Part shown: positions 6,272 through 13,781 of the stretch, in pieces
Layout of the letters: each line of letters begins with the position of its first letter
Numbering within the stretch: position 1 is the first letter of the stretch
Source: an uncultured Lentisphaeria bacterium
Lineage (GTDB): Bacteria > Verrucomicrobiota > Lentisphaeria > JABSQK01 > CAJWLW01
Direction: 5' to 3'
Assembly: GCA_913042885.1 (NCBI GenBank)
Contig: CAJWLW010000035.1
Span: 1 to 27,248, forward strand
Length of the DNA: 27,248 nt
The notes under the pieces: generated by a model
The model's input: the letters and a program-made list of their open reading frames with translations, nothing else
Databases searched by the model: none
What the model was told of the DNA's origin: nothing
Made by a program: the position numbers and the translations under genes

Positions 6272-9069
6272 CAGTCCACTCTCACCGTTCGTTTCTGTGA
6301 TTCGATGACTTCATGACCGGCAATCTTACTGAGCAGCAGCCCGTGATTCTTCTCGTAGATTTCAGAACTGCTCCAGTAGTCGTTCTCGTATTTATCAGTG
6401 AGAATTATCGCGAGGACCTCGTCAATCTTTTCAATATTGACCTCGGCCCGAAGCTTCCAGCGAACCAGAAAGCTGGTCAGTTCGTCTAACCGATCAATGT
6501 TGTCGAGTTTAAGTGATTCCAGACTGCATTTGTACAAATATCGGGTCGTAATTTTGCTGTAGTCGGGCAGGGCCACGATGCGTTTCATGACAAAGTCAAT
6601 TTTCTTCTGTTGCACATCACGCGCATAATAATTCACACAGGCCAAATCCATCCAATGCGCTGCATCGGATGTGTTGAGCACCCTCAACTGGGGCGCCAGC
6701 TCCTTTTCTGCCCGTTGACGGTAGCCGGCATTCGCGGTCACCGTCTCCAGGTCAGCTGCCGACTTGAATGAATAGTACCGCATCGCGTCAATTTCAGTTT
6801 TGTACCCGAAAACAACCCGGCGGGCAAGGCCCCGGGTGCTCATGCCGTAATCGAACCCGACAGCCTCAATTGCGCTCAGCAAGTTTACCGGTATCATGCC
6901 CGCCATCAATTTGATTTCAATGACATAGTCACCGCTGCCGTCAAGCAGGTCGCGGTCCACTTTGTAGCTCGCCTTGCGAACGACATTTGGCGGAATATTC
7001 TTTCGGTGGATTCGGACTCCAGCGGGCTGTCCGGTCAGAATAGTTGAGCGTGTGCTGGGGCGGATAAAGGGCAACAAGTCGACAGAGTGGTTGACTGCCA
7101 GCACCTGCTCGCGTTCCCCGCCCCGAATATTGCGGGTGATGAAGTTTGACTGCAGGTTGAACAGCTGCCGATCCACGGTCACTGGGATGCGTTCATCGTT
7201 GTCGATTGTCTTTGACGGGCTCAGCAGCAGTCGCTGGGCGCCGATGCCATCGGCAATCGCCCAGCGACTGTCGCCGTTGTGGACAAAGGTGGAATGGCTG
7301 TCGCGCAGATCGCCGTTCGGATCCAGGTCTCCCGATTGAAAGAGCGGACGGTCAGCCCCCACTTTGGTCACCTCGACCTGCAGCCATACCAGTCTTTCGG
7401 CTATGAAACCAGTCGGGACATTATGGCCATCTGTACCGTTCTTGACCCCGATATCAAAGCGAATACCGTCGCCTTGGCTGGCAACATTGACTCGAATCCT
7501 GGTGTCGCCCTGCGTGTCCCCCGTTTCAGTCTCGGCAAGTTTATAACCGTTGCGCAGAACAACCAGGCGATTGCGCCGTGCCTCCACAAGCTTGTTCATT
7601 TGCAGACAAATAATCTCCCGGGCCTTCTTGCGGTCCCCGGCGTACATCCAGCGGAAAGGTTGTCCCGTTGCCGCCGCGGGTGCGAATCGCTTCACCGCCT
7701 CAGGGTCTGCTGCCGCGCTGAAGCTGTCCTCCCAGACCTTGCTGCCCCAGCCGGCCTCAAAGTCGAAATCCAACCACTCCTGCATGGTAGCCATTTTCAC
7801 AAGAAGATCATCCACAGGAAAGATGCCAGGGTGCACGACGGTATGATCCGGCCCCGAAAACATGTGATTGGTAATCTTGCGCTTGGCAGTTGAGGCGGTT
7901 GCTGCCAGGCCGACATGGTAATTCCTGGCGGACAGCGATCCGCCTGCATCCGTTAGGGCAAAGCCCTGCTCAACTCCCATATGGCAGTCCTGGCACGAGA
8001 TTCCCTTCTTCGCGGCCGCAGAATTTTTATATTCGCTGAACGCTTCCTCAAGGCGAAATCCGTTGAAAAGATTGACGTCATGACAAGTCCCGCAGAAGCC
8101 GGAAGTGTTGATCTGCGCGAACTTTTTGGAGTCGATGTGCACCGCCTGCCCCTTGATCGTGTCGATCGCCTCCTTGACCGAATCGTCCGGACGCGGCCCA
8201 AAAATGATACCGCTGAGGTCTGACTTAAAAAGACCGATGCGGCCACTGACCTTGCCATAAGGCAACGATCCCCTGGCTGAACTTTTCCCGGGACTGACCC
8301 GGTGACAGACCACGCAGGTGATCCCTTCGCGGGACGCCGGGTGACGCTCCAGATTACTGACGTAGGTCGACTCCTTCTTGTTCATGCCAACCTGGTTATG
8401 GCAGCGAATACAAAAATCACCGTTGGTTCCGCTGGTCAGCCTGTTTATCTGATTCTGCATGGACAGATACACCGGGCTGATCTGGGCATAGGCATGCTGC
8501 GACAGGGACCACTGCTTGAAATGAATCGGGTGACAAGTCTGGCACTTTATCGCCGAAACGTATTCCTTTTCCTCAAAAAGTCCGTCGTGCGCTTCATCGG
8601 ACGGCAGCGCCAGCAGTTGCTCAATCTGCCGGCGGTAGTCGGCGTTCCCGGCGCTTTTCGGGACCGCAATTTTGGCGATATACTTGCCGACCGCTGTGAG
8701 ATAGGTCTTGGAGGACTTGCCCTTCAGGCGCTTGAGGTATTTCTCGACATTCTTCACCGCTTTCAGGGTTTTGCTGTCGTCAGAGGAAAGCCCCTTCAGA
8801 TTACCAAGCAGGGTCTCGATATCGCCGACGTATTTGGCGACCGCGTCAGGCTTCGTGAGGTCAGGCTTTTTTGCCGCGTAGCCGTGCAATTCCTCGATCA
8901 GCTCGCGCTTGGCACTCGCATGGGGTGCTGCAGGCACCGGCTTGACCTTGAGGAACTTCTCGATTATCTGCCGCTCTATTTCACCGATTGGGTCTCCCTG
9001 CTGGGCGACCAGCGGCATTGGGATCACGCACGTGCAGAATAGGAGAAACAACCGCCCCGGTTTAGTCAT
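6271..9069 (-). CDS. Large exported pentaheme cytochrome c
   Basis: The 932-residue protein has a signal peptide (hydrophobic 6-21, cleavage near VAQQ) and an all-helical N-terminal spacer to about 170 rich in Lys and Leu. Five CxxCH motifs follow: 176 (CQTCH), 220 (CIRCH), 252 (CVVCH), 326 (CGTCH) and 359 (CQDCH). Additional histidines, such as those in FSGPDHTVVHPG, may act as distal ligands. After about 500 there are no hemes; a beta-rich region containing NGTDGHNVPTGF resembles segments of multiheme cytochromes of the c554/hydroxylamine-oxidoreductase kind. The start is supported by GAGGTG 5 nt before ATG. It heads the redox operon and its stop overlaps the barrel gene start. It may be a periplasmic or cell-surface electron carrier or a multiheme enzyme; no catalytic signature could be assigned. 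Confidence 0.9.
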   Translation of the reverse strand: MTKPGRLFLLFCTCVIPMPLVAQQGDPIGEIERQIIEKFLKVKPVPAAPHASAKRELIEELHGYAAKKPDLTKPDAVAKYVGDIETLLGNLKGLSSDDSKTLKAVKNVEKYLKRLKGKSSKTYLTAVGKYIAKIAVPKSAGNADYRRQIEQLLALPSDEAHDGLFEEKEYVSAIKCQTCHPIHFKQWSLSQHAYAQISPVYLSMQNQINRLTSGTNGDFCIRCHNQVGMNKKESTYVSNLERHPASREGITCVVCHRVSPGKSSARGSLPYGKVSGRIGLFKSDLSGIIFGPRPDDSVKEAIDTIKGQAVHIDSKKFAQINTSGFCGTCHDVNLFNGFRLEEAFSEYKNSAAAKKGISCQDCHMGVEQGFALTDAGGSLSARNYHVGLAATASTAKRKITNHMFSGPDHTVVHPGIFPVDDLLVKMATMQEWLDFDFEAGWGSKVWEDSFSAAADPEAVKRFAPAAATGQPFRWMYAGDRKKAREIICLQMNKLVEARRNRLVVLRNGYKLAETETGDTQGDTRIRVNVASQGDGIRFDIGVKNGTDGHNVPTGFIAERLVWLQVEVTKVGADRPLFQSGDLDPNGDLRDSHSTFVHNGDSRWAIADGIGAQRLLLSPSKTIDNDERIPVTVDRQLFNLQSNFITRNIRGGEREQVLAVNHSVDLLPFIRPSTRSTILTGQPAGVRIHRKNIPPNVVRKASYKVDRDLLDGSGDYVIEIKLMAGMIPVNLLSAIEAVGFDYGMSTRGLARRVVFGYKTEIDAMRYYSFKSAADLETVTANAGYRQRAEKELAPQLRVLNTSDAAHWMDLACVNYYARDVQQKKIDFVMKRIVALPDYSKITTRYLYKCSLESLKLDNIDRLDELTSFLVRWKLRAEVNIEKIDEVLAIILTDKYENDYWSSSEIYEKNHGLLLSKIAGHEVIESQKRTVRVD

Positions 9070-9213
9070 TTCCTCACCTCAAACATGGACTCGCAGAACC
9101 GTTTGGGCCTTCCAGTCCAGACCATCCTTGATGATTCAGATGAATTGCATTCTTCGGACTTGCCAGTGACGGCACCCTCGGGCCGCACTGAAGACTGCCC
9201 TCGGCAGAAAATT

Positions 9214-9242
9214 AAGCTACCATGCCGACTCGACTGCGTCAA
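9214..9242 (-). promoter_or_regulatory. Candidate sigma70-type promoter of the redox operon
   Basis: On the minus strand TTGACG (9237-9242) is followed after 17 nt by TAGCTT (9214-9219). The -35 box matches well and the -10 poorly. Initiation near 9207 would give a leader of about 140 nt before the pentaheme cytochrome gene. The -35 overlaps the stop codon of the upstream membrane-protein gene. The same TTGACGCA start is seen before the Ldh2 gene. Confidence 0.3.
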
Positions 9243-9979
9243 CGTTGTCCATCGGGCGCGTCATCGGGCGCGTCATCGGGCGTCGCCTCAATGGAATCTT
9301 TCGGCATTTCACTCACTCTATAGATGCGCCCGCCTTTGTCTTCATACGTTCCGTCTTCTCGCCTTGTGAGTGAAAGTGCTTCTCCGGCTTGGGTTGGCGC
9401 CACCTTGGATAATCTGCCAAGAATAGGAATCACCAACGTCTCCAGGGCTGCAAGAATAGCAAGCACGGCAACAAGCTTGAAGACGCCCTCATCATCTATC
9501 TCTACGAGAATCATAACTGAGATGAGGGCAGCCAAAGCGAAGATGTTGATTCCGGTCCCGAGCTGAAGCCAGGAATGCCTTGGCCGAAGCACAACGGCCA
9601 GCAACGCGAGTGAGTGTGCAAATGCTATTGCAAAGACACTACAGACAGCTGTGGCCTTCCAATATCCTTCAGAATCTATTTCTGCCCAAACCCCCATAAT
9701 CAGCATCGCCGCGGAGACAGCCGCCACGGAAATACCACCAAAGCCGGGCAAGGAGTTCTCTTTCCGGTTGGAGTATGCACTGCAGCACAGAGAACAGATG
9801 CTGGCAACAGCAATGACCGAAGTCGTGATCAGAACCTTTATTTCGAACTCACCGAACTTTCCGGAAAGAACGCACGTGATGGCCAGCAGGGCACTTATGG
9901 CCAAAAAACCGATAAAGGAGTAAAGGGAGCCTTTTCTGACACGACTTATCATATCAACATTTTGTTTCATCTCATTCAT
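9239..9979 (-). CDS. Six-helix integral membrane protein with internal duplication, unknown function
   Basis: The 246-residue protein has six predicted membrane segments, at about 18-38, 47-68, 80-98, 108-130, 140-160 and 167-188, followed by a polar cytoplasmic-looking tail. Two related blocks appear: EIDSEGYWK at 100-108 and EIDDEGVFK at 160-168, each preceded by a hydrophobic helix and followed by another, so the protein probably arose by duplication of a helix pair. The C-terminus ends in a DDAPDDAPDG stretch encoded by a 12-bp tandem repeat. No family is recognised. No good ribosome-binding site is seen before ATG 9979; starts at residues 4 or 10 are also possible. It precedes the redox operon by about 170 nt but probably has its own transcription. 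Confidence 0.7.
   Translation of the reverse strand: MNEMKQNVDMISRVRKGSLYSFIGFLAISALLAITCVLSGKFGEFEIKVLITTSVIAVASICSLCCSAYSNRKENSLPGFGGISVAAVSAAMLIMGVWAEIDSEGYWKATAVCSVFAIAFAHSLALLAVVLRPRHSWLQLGTGINIFALAALISVMILVEIDDEGVFKLVAVLAILAALETLVIPILGRLSKVAPTQAGEALSLTRREDGTYEDKGGRIYRVSEMPKDSIEATPDDAPDDAPDGQR
9250..9285. repeat. 12-bp tandem repeat in the 3' end of the membrane-protein gene
   Basis: The unit CATCGGGCGCGT occurs at 9250-9261 and 9262-9273, with a third, diverged unit at 9274-9285. Read on the minus strand it encodes the repeated Asp-Asp-Ala-Pro tail. The unit length is a multiple of three, so copy number can change without a frameshift. Confidence 0.8.
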
Positions 9980-10050
9980 GTCGAATGGTGGGTATCAGCA
10001 GTCGGATTTACGAGGTTCGATGGAGCAACTGGTTCGACTGTGTGTCGTGT

Positions 10051-10848
10051 TTAGAAATGCAGGGCGGTTCCGTCGAACTGCACGAACAGCTCCCCGGCCG
10101 CTATATCCGGGTTGTCAACCAACGCGTAAATGCTCTCAGCAGCTTCCCCAGGGTTCCGGATGCAGCGGGGCAACATGTCAGTCTTCATCCCGCCAGGGTG
10201 CACGGCTACTACTCTGAAGTCCTGCGGCGCAAGGTAGTTGGCCAGGATCCGTGACTGCATGTTCAAAGCGACCTTCGACATGCGGTAGCCGTACCGGGCG
10301 GTTCGTTCGCAGTCTTGAATGCTCCCGCCATTCGGACGAGATGTTGACAATCAGCTTCACTTGCCTGTCTTGGAGCAAAGGCAGAAACTGCTAGACGACC
10401 CACAGAAGACCACGGGCATTGACGTCAATCGTCTGCATGACCTGTCCGAAATCCACCTCTTCCAGTACACCGTCCGACGGCGACCAGACCGCGGCATTGT
10501 TGACAAGGACGTCAATGCTGTCGTTGTACATGGAGACGATTCGTGCAGCTTCGCGTACAGATTCCAGGTCGGTGACGTCGCGTGTCACTTCTGTAAGCAT
10601 CCCGTTGCCCCGGGCTGTATCATTCACAACTCCGCACGAGGGGGAATAGCGCCCCGCAAAGACTCGCCACTCCGCTTGCAGGAACCCGCTGTGCACGGGG
10701 CTCGTCCAAGGCCCTTGTCCGTGCCCGTGATGAAGACCTTAGAGCCCACGATCCGTACCTTCTCAGATGGAGAGGCGAACCCGGACACCTCCGACGCAGA
10801 TGACGCGTTAGCGGCATTGCGTGTTCGGTGCATCAAACTGGTGGTCAT
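10051..10848 (-). pseudogene. Short-chain dehydrogenase/reductase, disrupted
   Basis: Fragments of one SDR appear in order but in different frames. First comes a cofactor motif, KVFITGTDKGLGRA (before about 10700). After a frameshift come FLQAEWRVFAGRYSP and the NNAA motif of DVLVNNAAVW. An in-frame TAG follows GLLWVV near 10392; beyond it the same frame continues with the strand KLIVNISSEW. A second frameshift near 10330 then leads to the catalytic YGYRMSK motif (Y-x3-K), VAVHPGGMKTDM and the C-terminus at 10051. Two frameshifts plus one stop make a functional product unlikely. The parent enzyme would have had about 250-265 residues and used NAD(P). Sequencing or assembly error is possible, but three lesions in 800 bp favour a true pseudogene. 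Confidence 0.8.
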
Positions 10849-10890
10849 TCATTTCCGCGGCCCGCAACAATGGAGCTCACGAAAGGACGC

Positions 10891-10927
10891 CAATGCAACC
10901 GGCCGCTTGCAGCCGCCGGTTGCATTG
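10891..10927. terminator. Strong 13-bp stem-loop downstream of the cold-shock gene
   Basis: CAATGCAACCGGC (10891-10903) and its perfect complement (10915-10927) enclose an 11-nt loop. It lies 30-66 bp after the cold-shock stop codon on the minus strand, between that gene and the SDR pseudogene. No real T-tract follows on either strand, so it may be a weak or factor-assisted terminator, or a 3' stabilising hairpin. Confidence 0.5.
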
Positions 10928-10956
10928 ATTCGTCATGTGATTCCGTCTGAGGTTAC

Positions 10957-11163
10957 TCAGAGGGGAACAACATTCTTGGCACATGGACCTTTCTGGCCTT
11001 CGCCCACCTCAAATTCTACTTCCTGACCTTCGTTGAGCGTTGCATGGCCCCCGTCACTCTGGATTTCCGAATGATGAACGAAAAGATCTTTCCCTCCATC
11101 CTCAGGTGCAATAAAGCCAAAGCCTTTTCCGTCATTGAACCACTTGACTGTGCCTTTACTCAT
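10957..11163 (-). CDS. csp: Cold-shock domain protein (CspA family)
   Basis: The 68-residue protein consists of a single cold-shock domain. It has the N-terminal GTVKWFND strand, the RNP1 motif KGFGFI (residues 13-18), the RNP2 motif LFVHHS (27-32), and the usual acidic EVEFEVGEG loop before the C-terminus. The family binds single-stranded RNA or DNA and acts as an RNA chaperone in the cytoplasm. GAGGGGA stands a few nt before the ATG. The upstream region is AT-rich and could carry the long structured leader common in this family, but no specific element was identified. A 13-bp stem-loop follows the gene. Confidence 0.96.
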   Translation of the reverse strand: MSKGTVKWFNDGKGFGFIAPEDGGKDLFVHHSEIQSDGGHATLNEGQEVEFEVGEGQKGPCAKNVVPL

Positions 11164-11686
11164 TCTTCCCCTCTTCTGTTTTGTGGTGAATTAAGATTTT
11201 CTTTCTACCTTCGAATTCACCGTTTCAAAGGAGAAATTAAATTCCGTTACGTACGCAACCAACGCCGCGGTTTCCGACTACGGTACCGCGCGCGCTCAGT
11301 CAACCAGGAACGGATGGCAAGAAGTTTAGTTCGATTCTCGCCTCTTACCAAGCCCAATATGGCTACAATTTATCATATTTTAGGATATCAAAATAATTTA
11401 TGAGGCAGCCTGATCGGGAAAATCTTGCCAATTGAGCGGCATCGGGTGGCGCGCAGCGCTATTCACTGTCGGTCTCCGGCGCCTTGTTTGTGGAATCCTC
11501 CCCGGTGTAGATCCATGGCCAAATTTCGGAAGTTGGGATTGAACATATAGCCCTGCGCCTCAGGCAACACACATCAACTGCGGTTGCTCCCCTGCATGTG
11601 ATCGAGAGCAATCGCGAACCAGACCGGCCAACGCCGAGTTGAGCCGCGGCGTCTTCACCGTCGGCTCGAACGATTGGTTCACAATG
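11164..11686. other. Intergenic region with AT-rich leader and short coherent reading frames
   Basis: About 520 bp without a confident gene. The part next to the cold-shock gene (11164-11400) is AT-rich and probably holds its promoter and leader. The part at 11459-11690 carries short minus-strand stretches. One ends at the TAG at 11459-11461 and reads TSEIWPWIYTGEDSTNKAPE near its C-terminus. Another, overlapping, reads PRLNSALAGLVRDCSRS. Each is under 60 codons, and no single frame is open throughout. They may be remnants of a degraded gene or a repeat that happens to be open in several frames. Confidence 0.4.
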
Positions 11687-12616
11687 TCATCTTTCCGTTG
11701 AGTCCGTATCCGTGACCGGAGACCGCTTGGGATCCGACTTCTCCCTGATCGTAAAGATCATCGGAAGCGGGCGGATCCTGGACACTCCGAAACGGCGGCC
11801 TGAAGGGCTGTTCACAACGCGAAGCCGCCCGTCCCCTCCCACCAAGCCCATGATGCTGCTCCCGCCGCCGTCCATATTCGTCGCATTCCAGCAACCCAAG
11901 CCGAGCATGAGGCGACCTAATTCGTGCAAATCCATGCCTTCACTGTACTGCTTCTGCCGTCCATCCACCACAACCAGCCACATCACGATCCCATCCTCGT
12001 CGACGCCGATCGCCGTCCGGGGATGCAATGCGCCGTCGGCAGGAACGACAAGGGCTCCCTCCTTGACAATCTGCTGGAACCCCGCCGTTGCCTCCCCGAC
12101 CGTTTCGTCGCCTGGAGCATCGCCCAGGAATACACGCCCCTCGCGGTTGACCCAGATGGACGCGACGGGCGGCTGGGCGGGACTCCTCATCCGGCCGGCG
12201 GCAACCACCAGACCGTGGATATCGACCGGCTGTCCCTCAAACCATCTCCGGTTCATATTGCCGGCGCTGTCCGCCAAACTGTCCCAAGCGTTCGAATTGA
12301 TGAAAGCGAGAACCGACCGGTCGTTCGCGAGTTTCAACGGATCGGCAAGCGCCGACTCGGCCGGACCGTCGCCGTCCGGGTCCGCGCCAATGACAACGGC
12401 TGGTCGGATCTTCCTGCTGGCAAGGTCCACGCGCAGGACATGCACGCGGTTTGGGCGCGGTTCCTTGAGTTCCTTGAGCTGGTACGCCAGCCCAAGCGCC
12501 TTCAAGTCAAGTCCGCCCCTTACGGGTGCGCATCCGGCAGTGAGGAACAGGACACCAAATGCACAAGCTGATATCCCAACACACCTTCCGATCATTGGCC
12601 GTTTCCATCCGCTCAT
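11687..12616 (-). CDS. Lipoprotein of the phosphodiester glycosidase (NAGPA/DUF2233-like) family
   Basis: The 309-residue product has a lipoprotein signal peptide ending in the lipobox LTAGC (Cys 29), so it should be lipid-anchored outside the inner membrane. The remainder fits the phosphodiester glycosidase family: HPRTAIGVDEDG, the WLVVVDGRQ strand, and the conserved glycine-rich NMDGGGSSIM motif. Related enzymes uncover N-acetylglucosamine-1-phosphodiester residues or cleave sugar phosphodiesters on cell-wall or surface polymers; the substrate here is unknown. The start at 12616 is preferred over the in-frame ATG at 12664 because GGAG lies 7 nt upstream and the signal peptide then begins normally. 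It follows the metallophosphoesterase gene at a distance of about 225 nt and may be co-transcribed with it. Confidence 0.85.
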   Translation of the reverse strand: MSGWKRPMIGRCVGISACAFGVLFLTAGCAPVRGGLDLKALGLAYQLKELKEPRPNRVHVLRVDLASRKIRPAVVIGADPDGDGPAESALADPLKLANDRSVLAFINSNAWDSLADSAGNMNRRWFEGQPVDIHGLVVAAGRMRSPAQPPVASIWVNREGRVFLGDAPGDETVGEATAGFQQIVKEGALVVPADGALHPRTAIGVDEDGIVMWLVVVDGRQKQYSEGMDLHELGRLMLGLGCWNATNMDGGGSSIMGLVGGDGRLRVVNSPSGRRFGVSRIRPLPMIFTIREKSDPKRSPVTDTDSTER

Positions 12617-12617
12617 C

Positions 12618-12848
12618 TCAATTCTCCAAGGGCATACCGTTCGGTATTCCGTGGTCACGTGCAAGGACGAGTGACATGTTTGTATCCTTCCGCCATAGAA
12701 GGCCGGGCGTGTCCCGTATTTTTTGCGCGTCGTTGACTGTGTCCATGTTGGCGGCCGGGTTCATGGAATGCGTGCAGTTCACGTCGTCACCCGGAAACGC
12801 GTCGTTTTGCACTGCCCCCGGCCAGGAAAGTAAGAACACGATCAACAC
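12618..12848 (-). CDS. Possible small ORF of unknown function
   Basis: A 76-codon frame starts 7 nt inside the metallophosphoesterase gene end and stops one base before the lipoprotein start. The N-terminus MLIVFLLSWPGA is hydrophobic and could be a short signal sequence. The rest is polar with no recognised motif. The tight fit between neighbours favours a real gene, but composition is unremarkable and no family is recognised, so it may be chance or a remnant. Confidence 0.25.
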   Translation of the reverse strand: MLIVFLLSWPGAVQNDAFPGDDVNCTHSMNPAANMDTVNDAQKIRDTPGLLWRKDTNMSLVLARDHGIPNGMPLEN

Positions 12849-13672
12849 GAAGATTTGAGCATCTGAAGGTTGACAACACCGGTTGTCAGAAGCAAGCGCC
12901 AGAACTCGATCGGCTGTTCTGTCACGGCCAACTTATCGAGAAGGGCTTCGCGGTCGTAGTCGAAGCGAACGATCTCGACCGCAAGCTCTGCCTCCTTCTC
13001 GGTAACGACAAGATAGCTGCTGCGGCAATTGCTGCTGTCCACAACCGCGTCATCTCCGGCCCAGGAATGGGTCGAACCGTCTTCCATCACTGTTGCGACG
13101 AACGGCCAGGCGATTGAGCCGGCGTTCGCGAGGTATCGGTCGCCTTCGCGGCGCACGAACGGATGGTGTGTATGACCCGTAACAGTGAGATCGAATTGAG
13201 GATCTCCGAAAATATCGGTCAACTCTTTCGAGGTGATCAGCCAGGGGACCGGCTGCTCCCCGTCCGGCTCCATGTCACCGTGTATCATCCGGATTTTCTT
13301 GCCGCGCCAGCAGACGTGGACCTGGTCGGGAAGTTCCTGGACGAACCGATATCCTGCGTCGCTCAGCTCACCGGAGGCGTGCCACCTTGAACCCGGGCAA
13401 TGACTTTCCCCAGGCTGCGGCTTGGGAACGATGCATTCGTCGTGATTGCCGCGCACTGCCCTTCCTTCGGCGTGAGCGCGGACCCAGTCAACCGTCTCGA
13501 CGGCATCGATGCCGCCACCAATTACGTCCCCGGCAAAGAGCATCTTCCAGGTTCCCGGCAAAGCAGCCACGCTTTGTTCAAAACCTATCAGTGCCTCGGC
13601 AGCGGCATGTGCATCGCTGGTCACCACCAGGCAGTCGATCGTGTCATCGATCTCGATGTTTTCGATTTTCAC
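12842..13672 (-). CDS. Calcineurin-like metallophosphoesterase
   Basis: The 276-residue protein carries the ordered metal-binding motifs of the family: SDAH (D20, H22), AGDV (D49), GNHDE (N76, H77), IHGD (H131) and GHTHHPF (H167, H169). It should be a cytoplasmic two-metal phosphoesterase of the small YfcE/serine-threonine phosphatase-like kind; the substrate is unknown. The reading frame stays open further upstream to 14320, but that part is only the shadow of the amidohydrolase gene. A GTG at 13672 (VKIENIEIDD) puts the first motif at the expected distance from the N-terminus; the ribosome-binding site there is poor, so the start is tentative. It is 109 nt after the amidohydrolase stop and may be the last gene of the sulfatase cluster. 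Confidence 0.85.
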   Translation of the reverse strand: MKIENIEIDDTIDCLVVTSDAHAAAEALIGFEQSVAALPGTWKMLFAGDVIGGGIDAVETVDWVRAHAEGRAVRGNHDECIVPKPQPGESHCPGSRWHASGELSDAGYRFVQELPDQVHVCWRGKKIRMIHGDMEPDGEQPVPWLITSKELTDIFGDPQFDLTVTGHTHHPFVRREGDRYLANAGSIAWPFVATVMEDGSTHSWAGDDAVVDSSNCRSSYLVVTEKEAELAVEIVRFDYDREALLDKLAVTEQPIEFWRLLLTTGVVNLQMLKSSC

Positions 13673-13781
13673 CTTCTTGACCCGACAATTGAATTTTGAC
13701 GAATGGCTTGCTGCCGACGATAACGGAAATAACGGTACCCCAACACAGGAGCCGCAGCTCAGCCAACTCTGAGTATGGTGT

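Noticed and set aside
8302..9042. Plus-strand frame of 246 codons
   Set aside because: It is antisense to the pentaheme cytochrome gene, where ordered CxxCH motifs fix the coding strand.
11318..11348. tRNA-like 3' end on the plus strand (GTTCGATTC...CTTACCA)
   Set aside because: The T-stem does not pair well, and no matching 5' acceptor strand, D-arm or anticodon arm was found in the preceding 75 bp.
11712..12674. Plus-strand frame of 320 codons
   Set aside because: It is antisense to the phosphodiester glycosidase-type lipoprotein, whose lipobox and NMDGGGSS motif are decisive. The plus product is Ser/Pro/Arg-rich noise.
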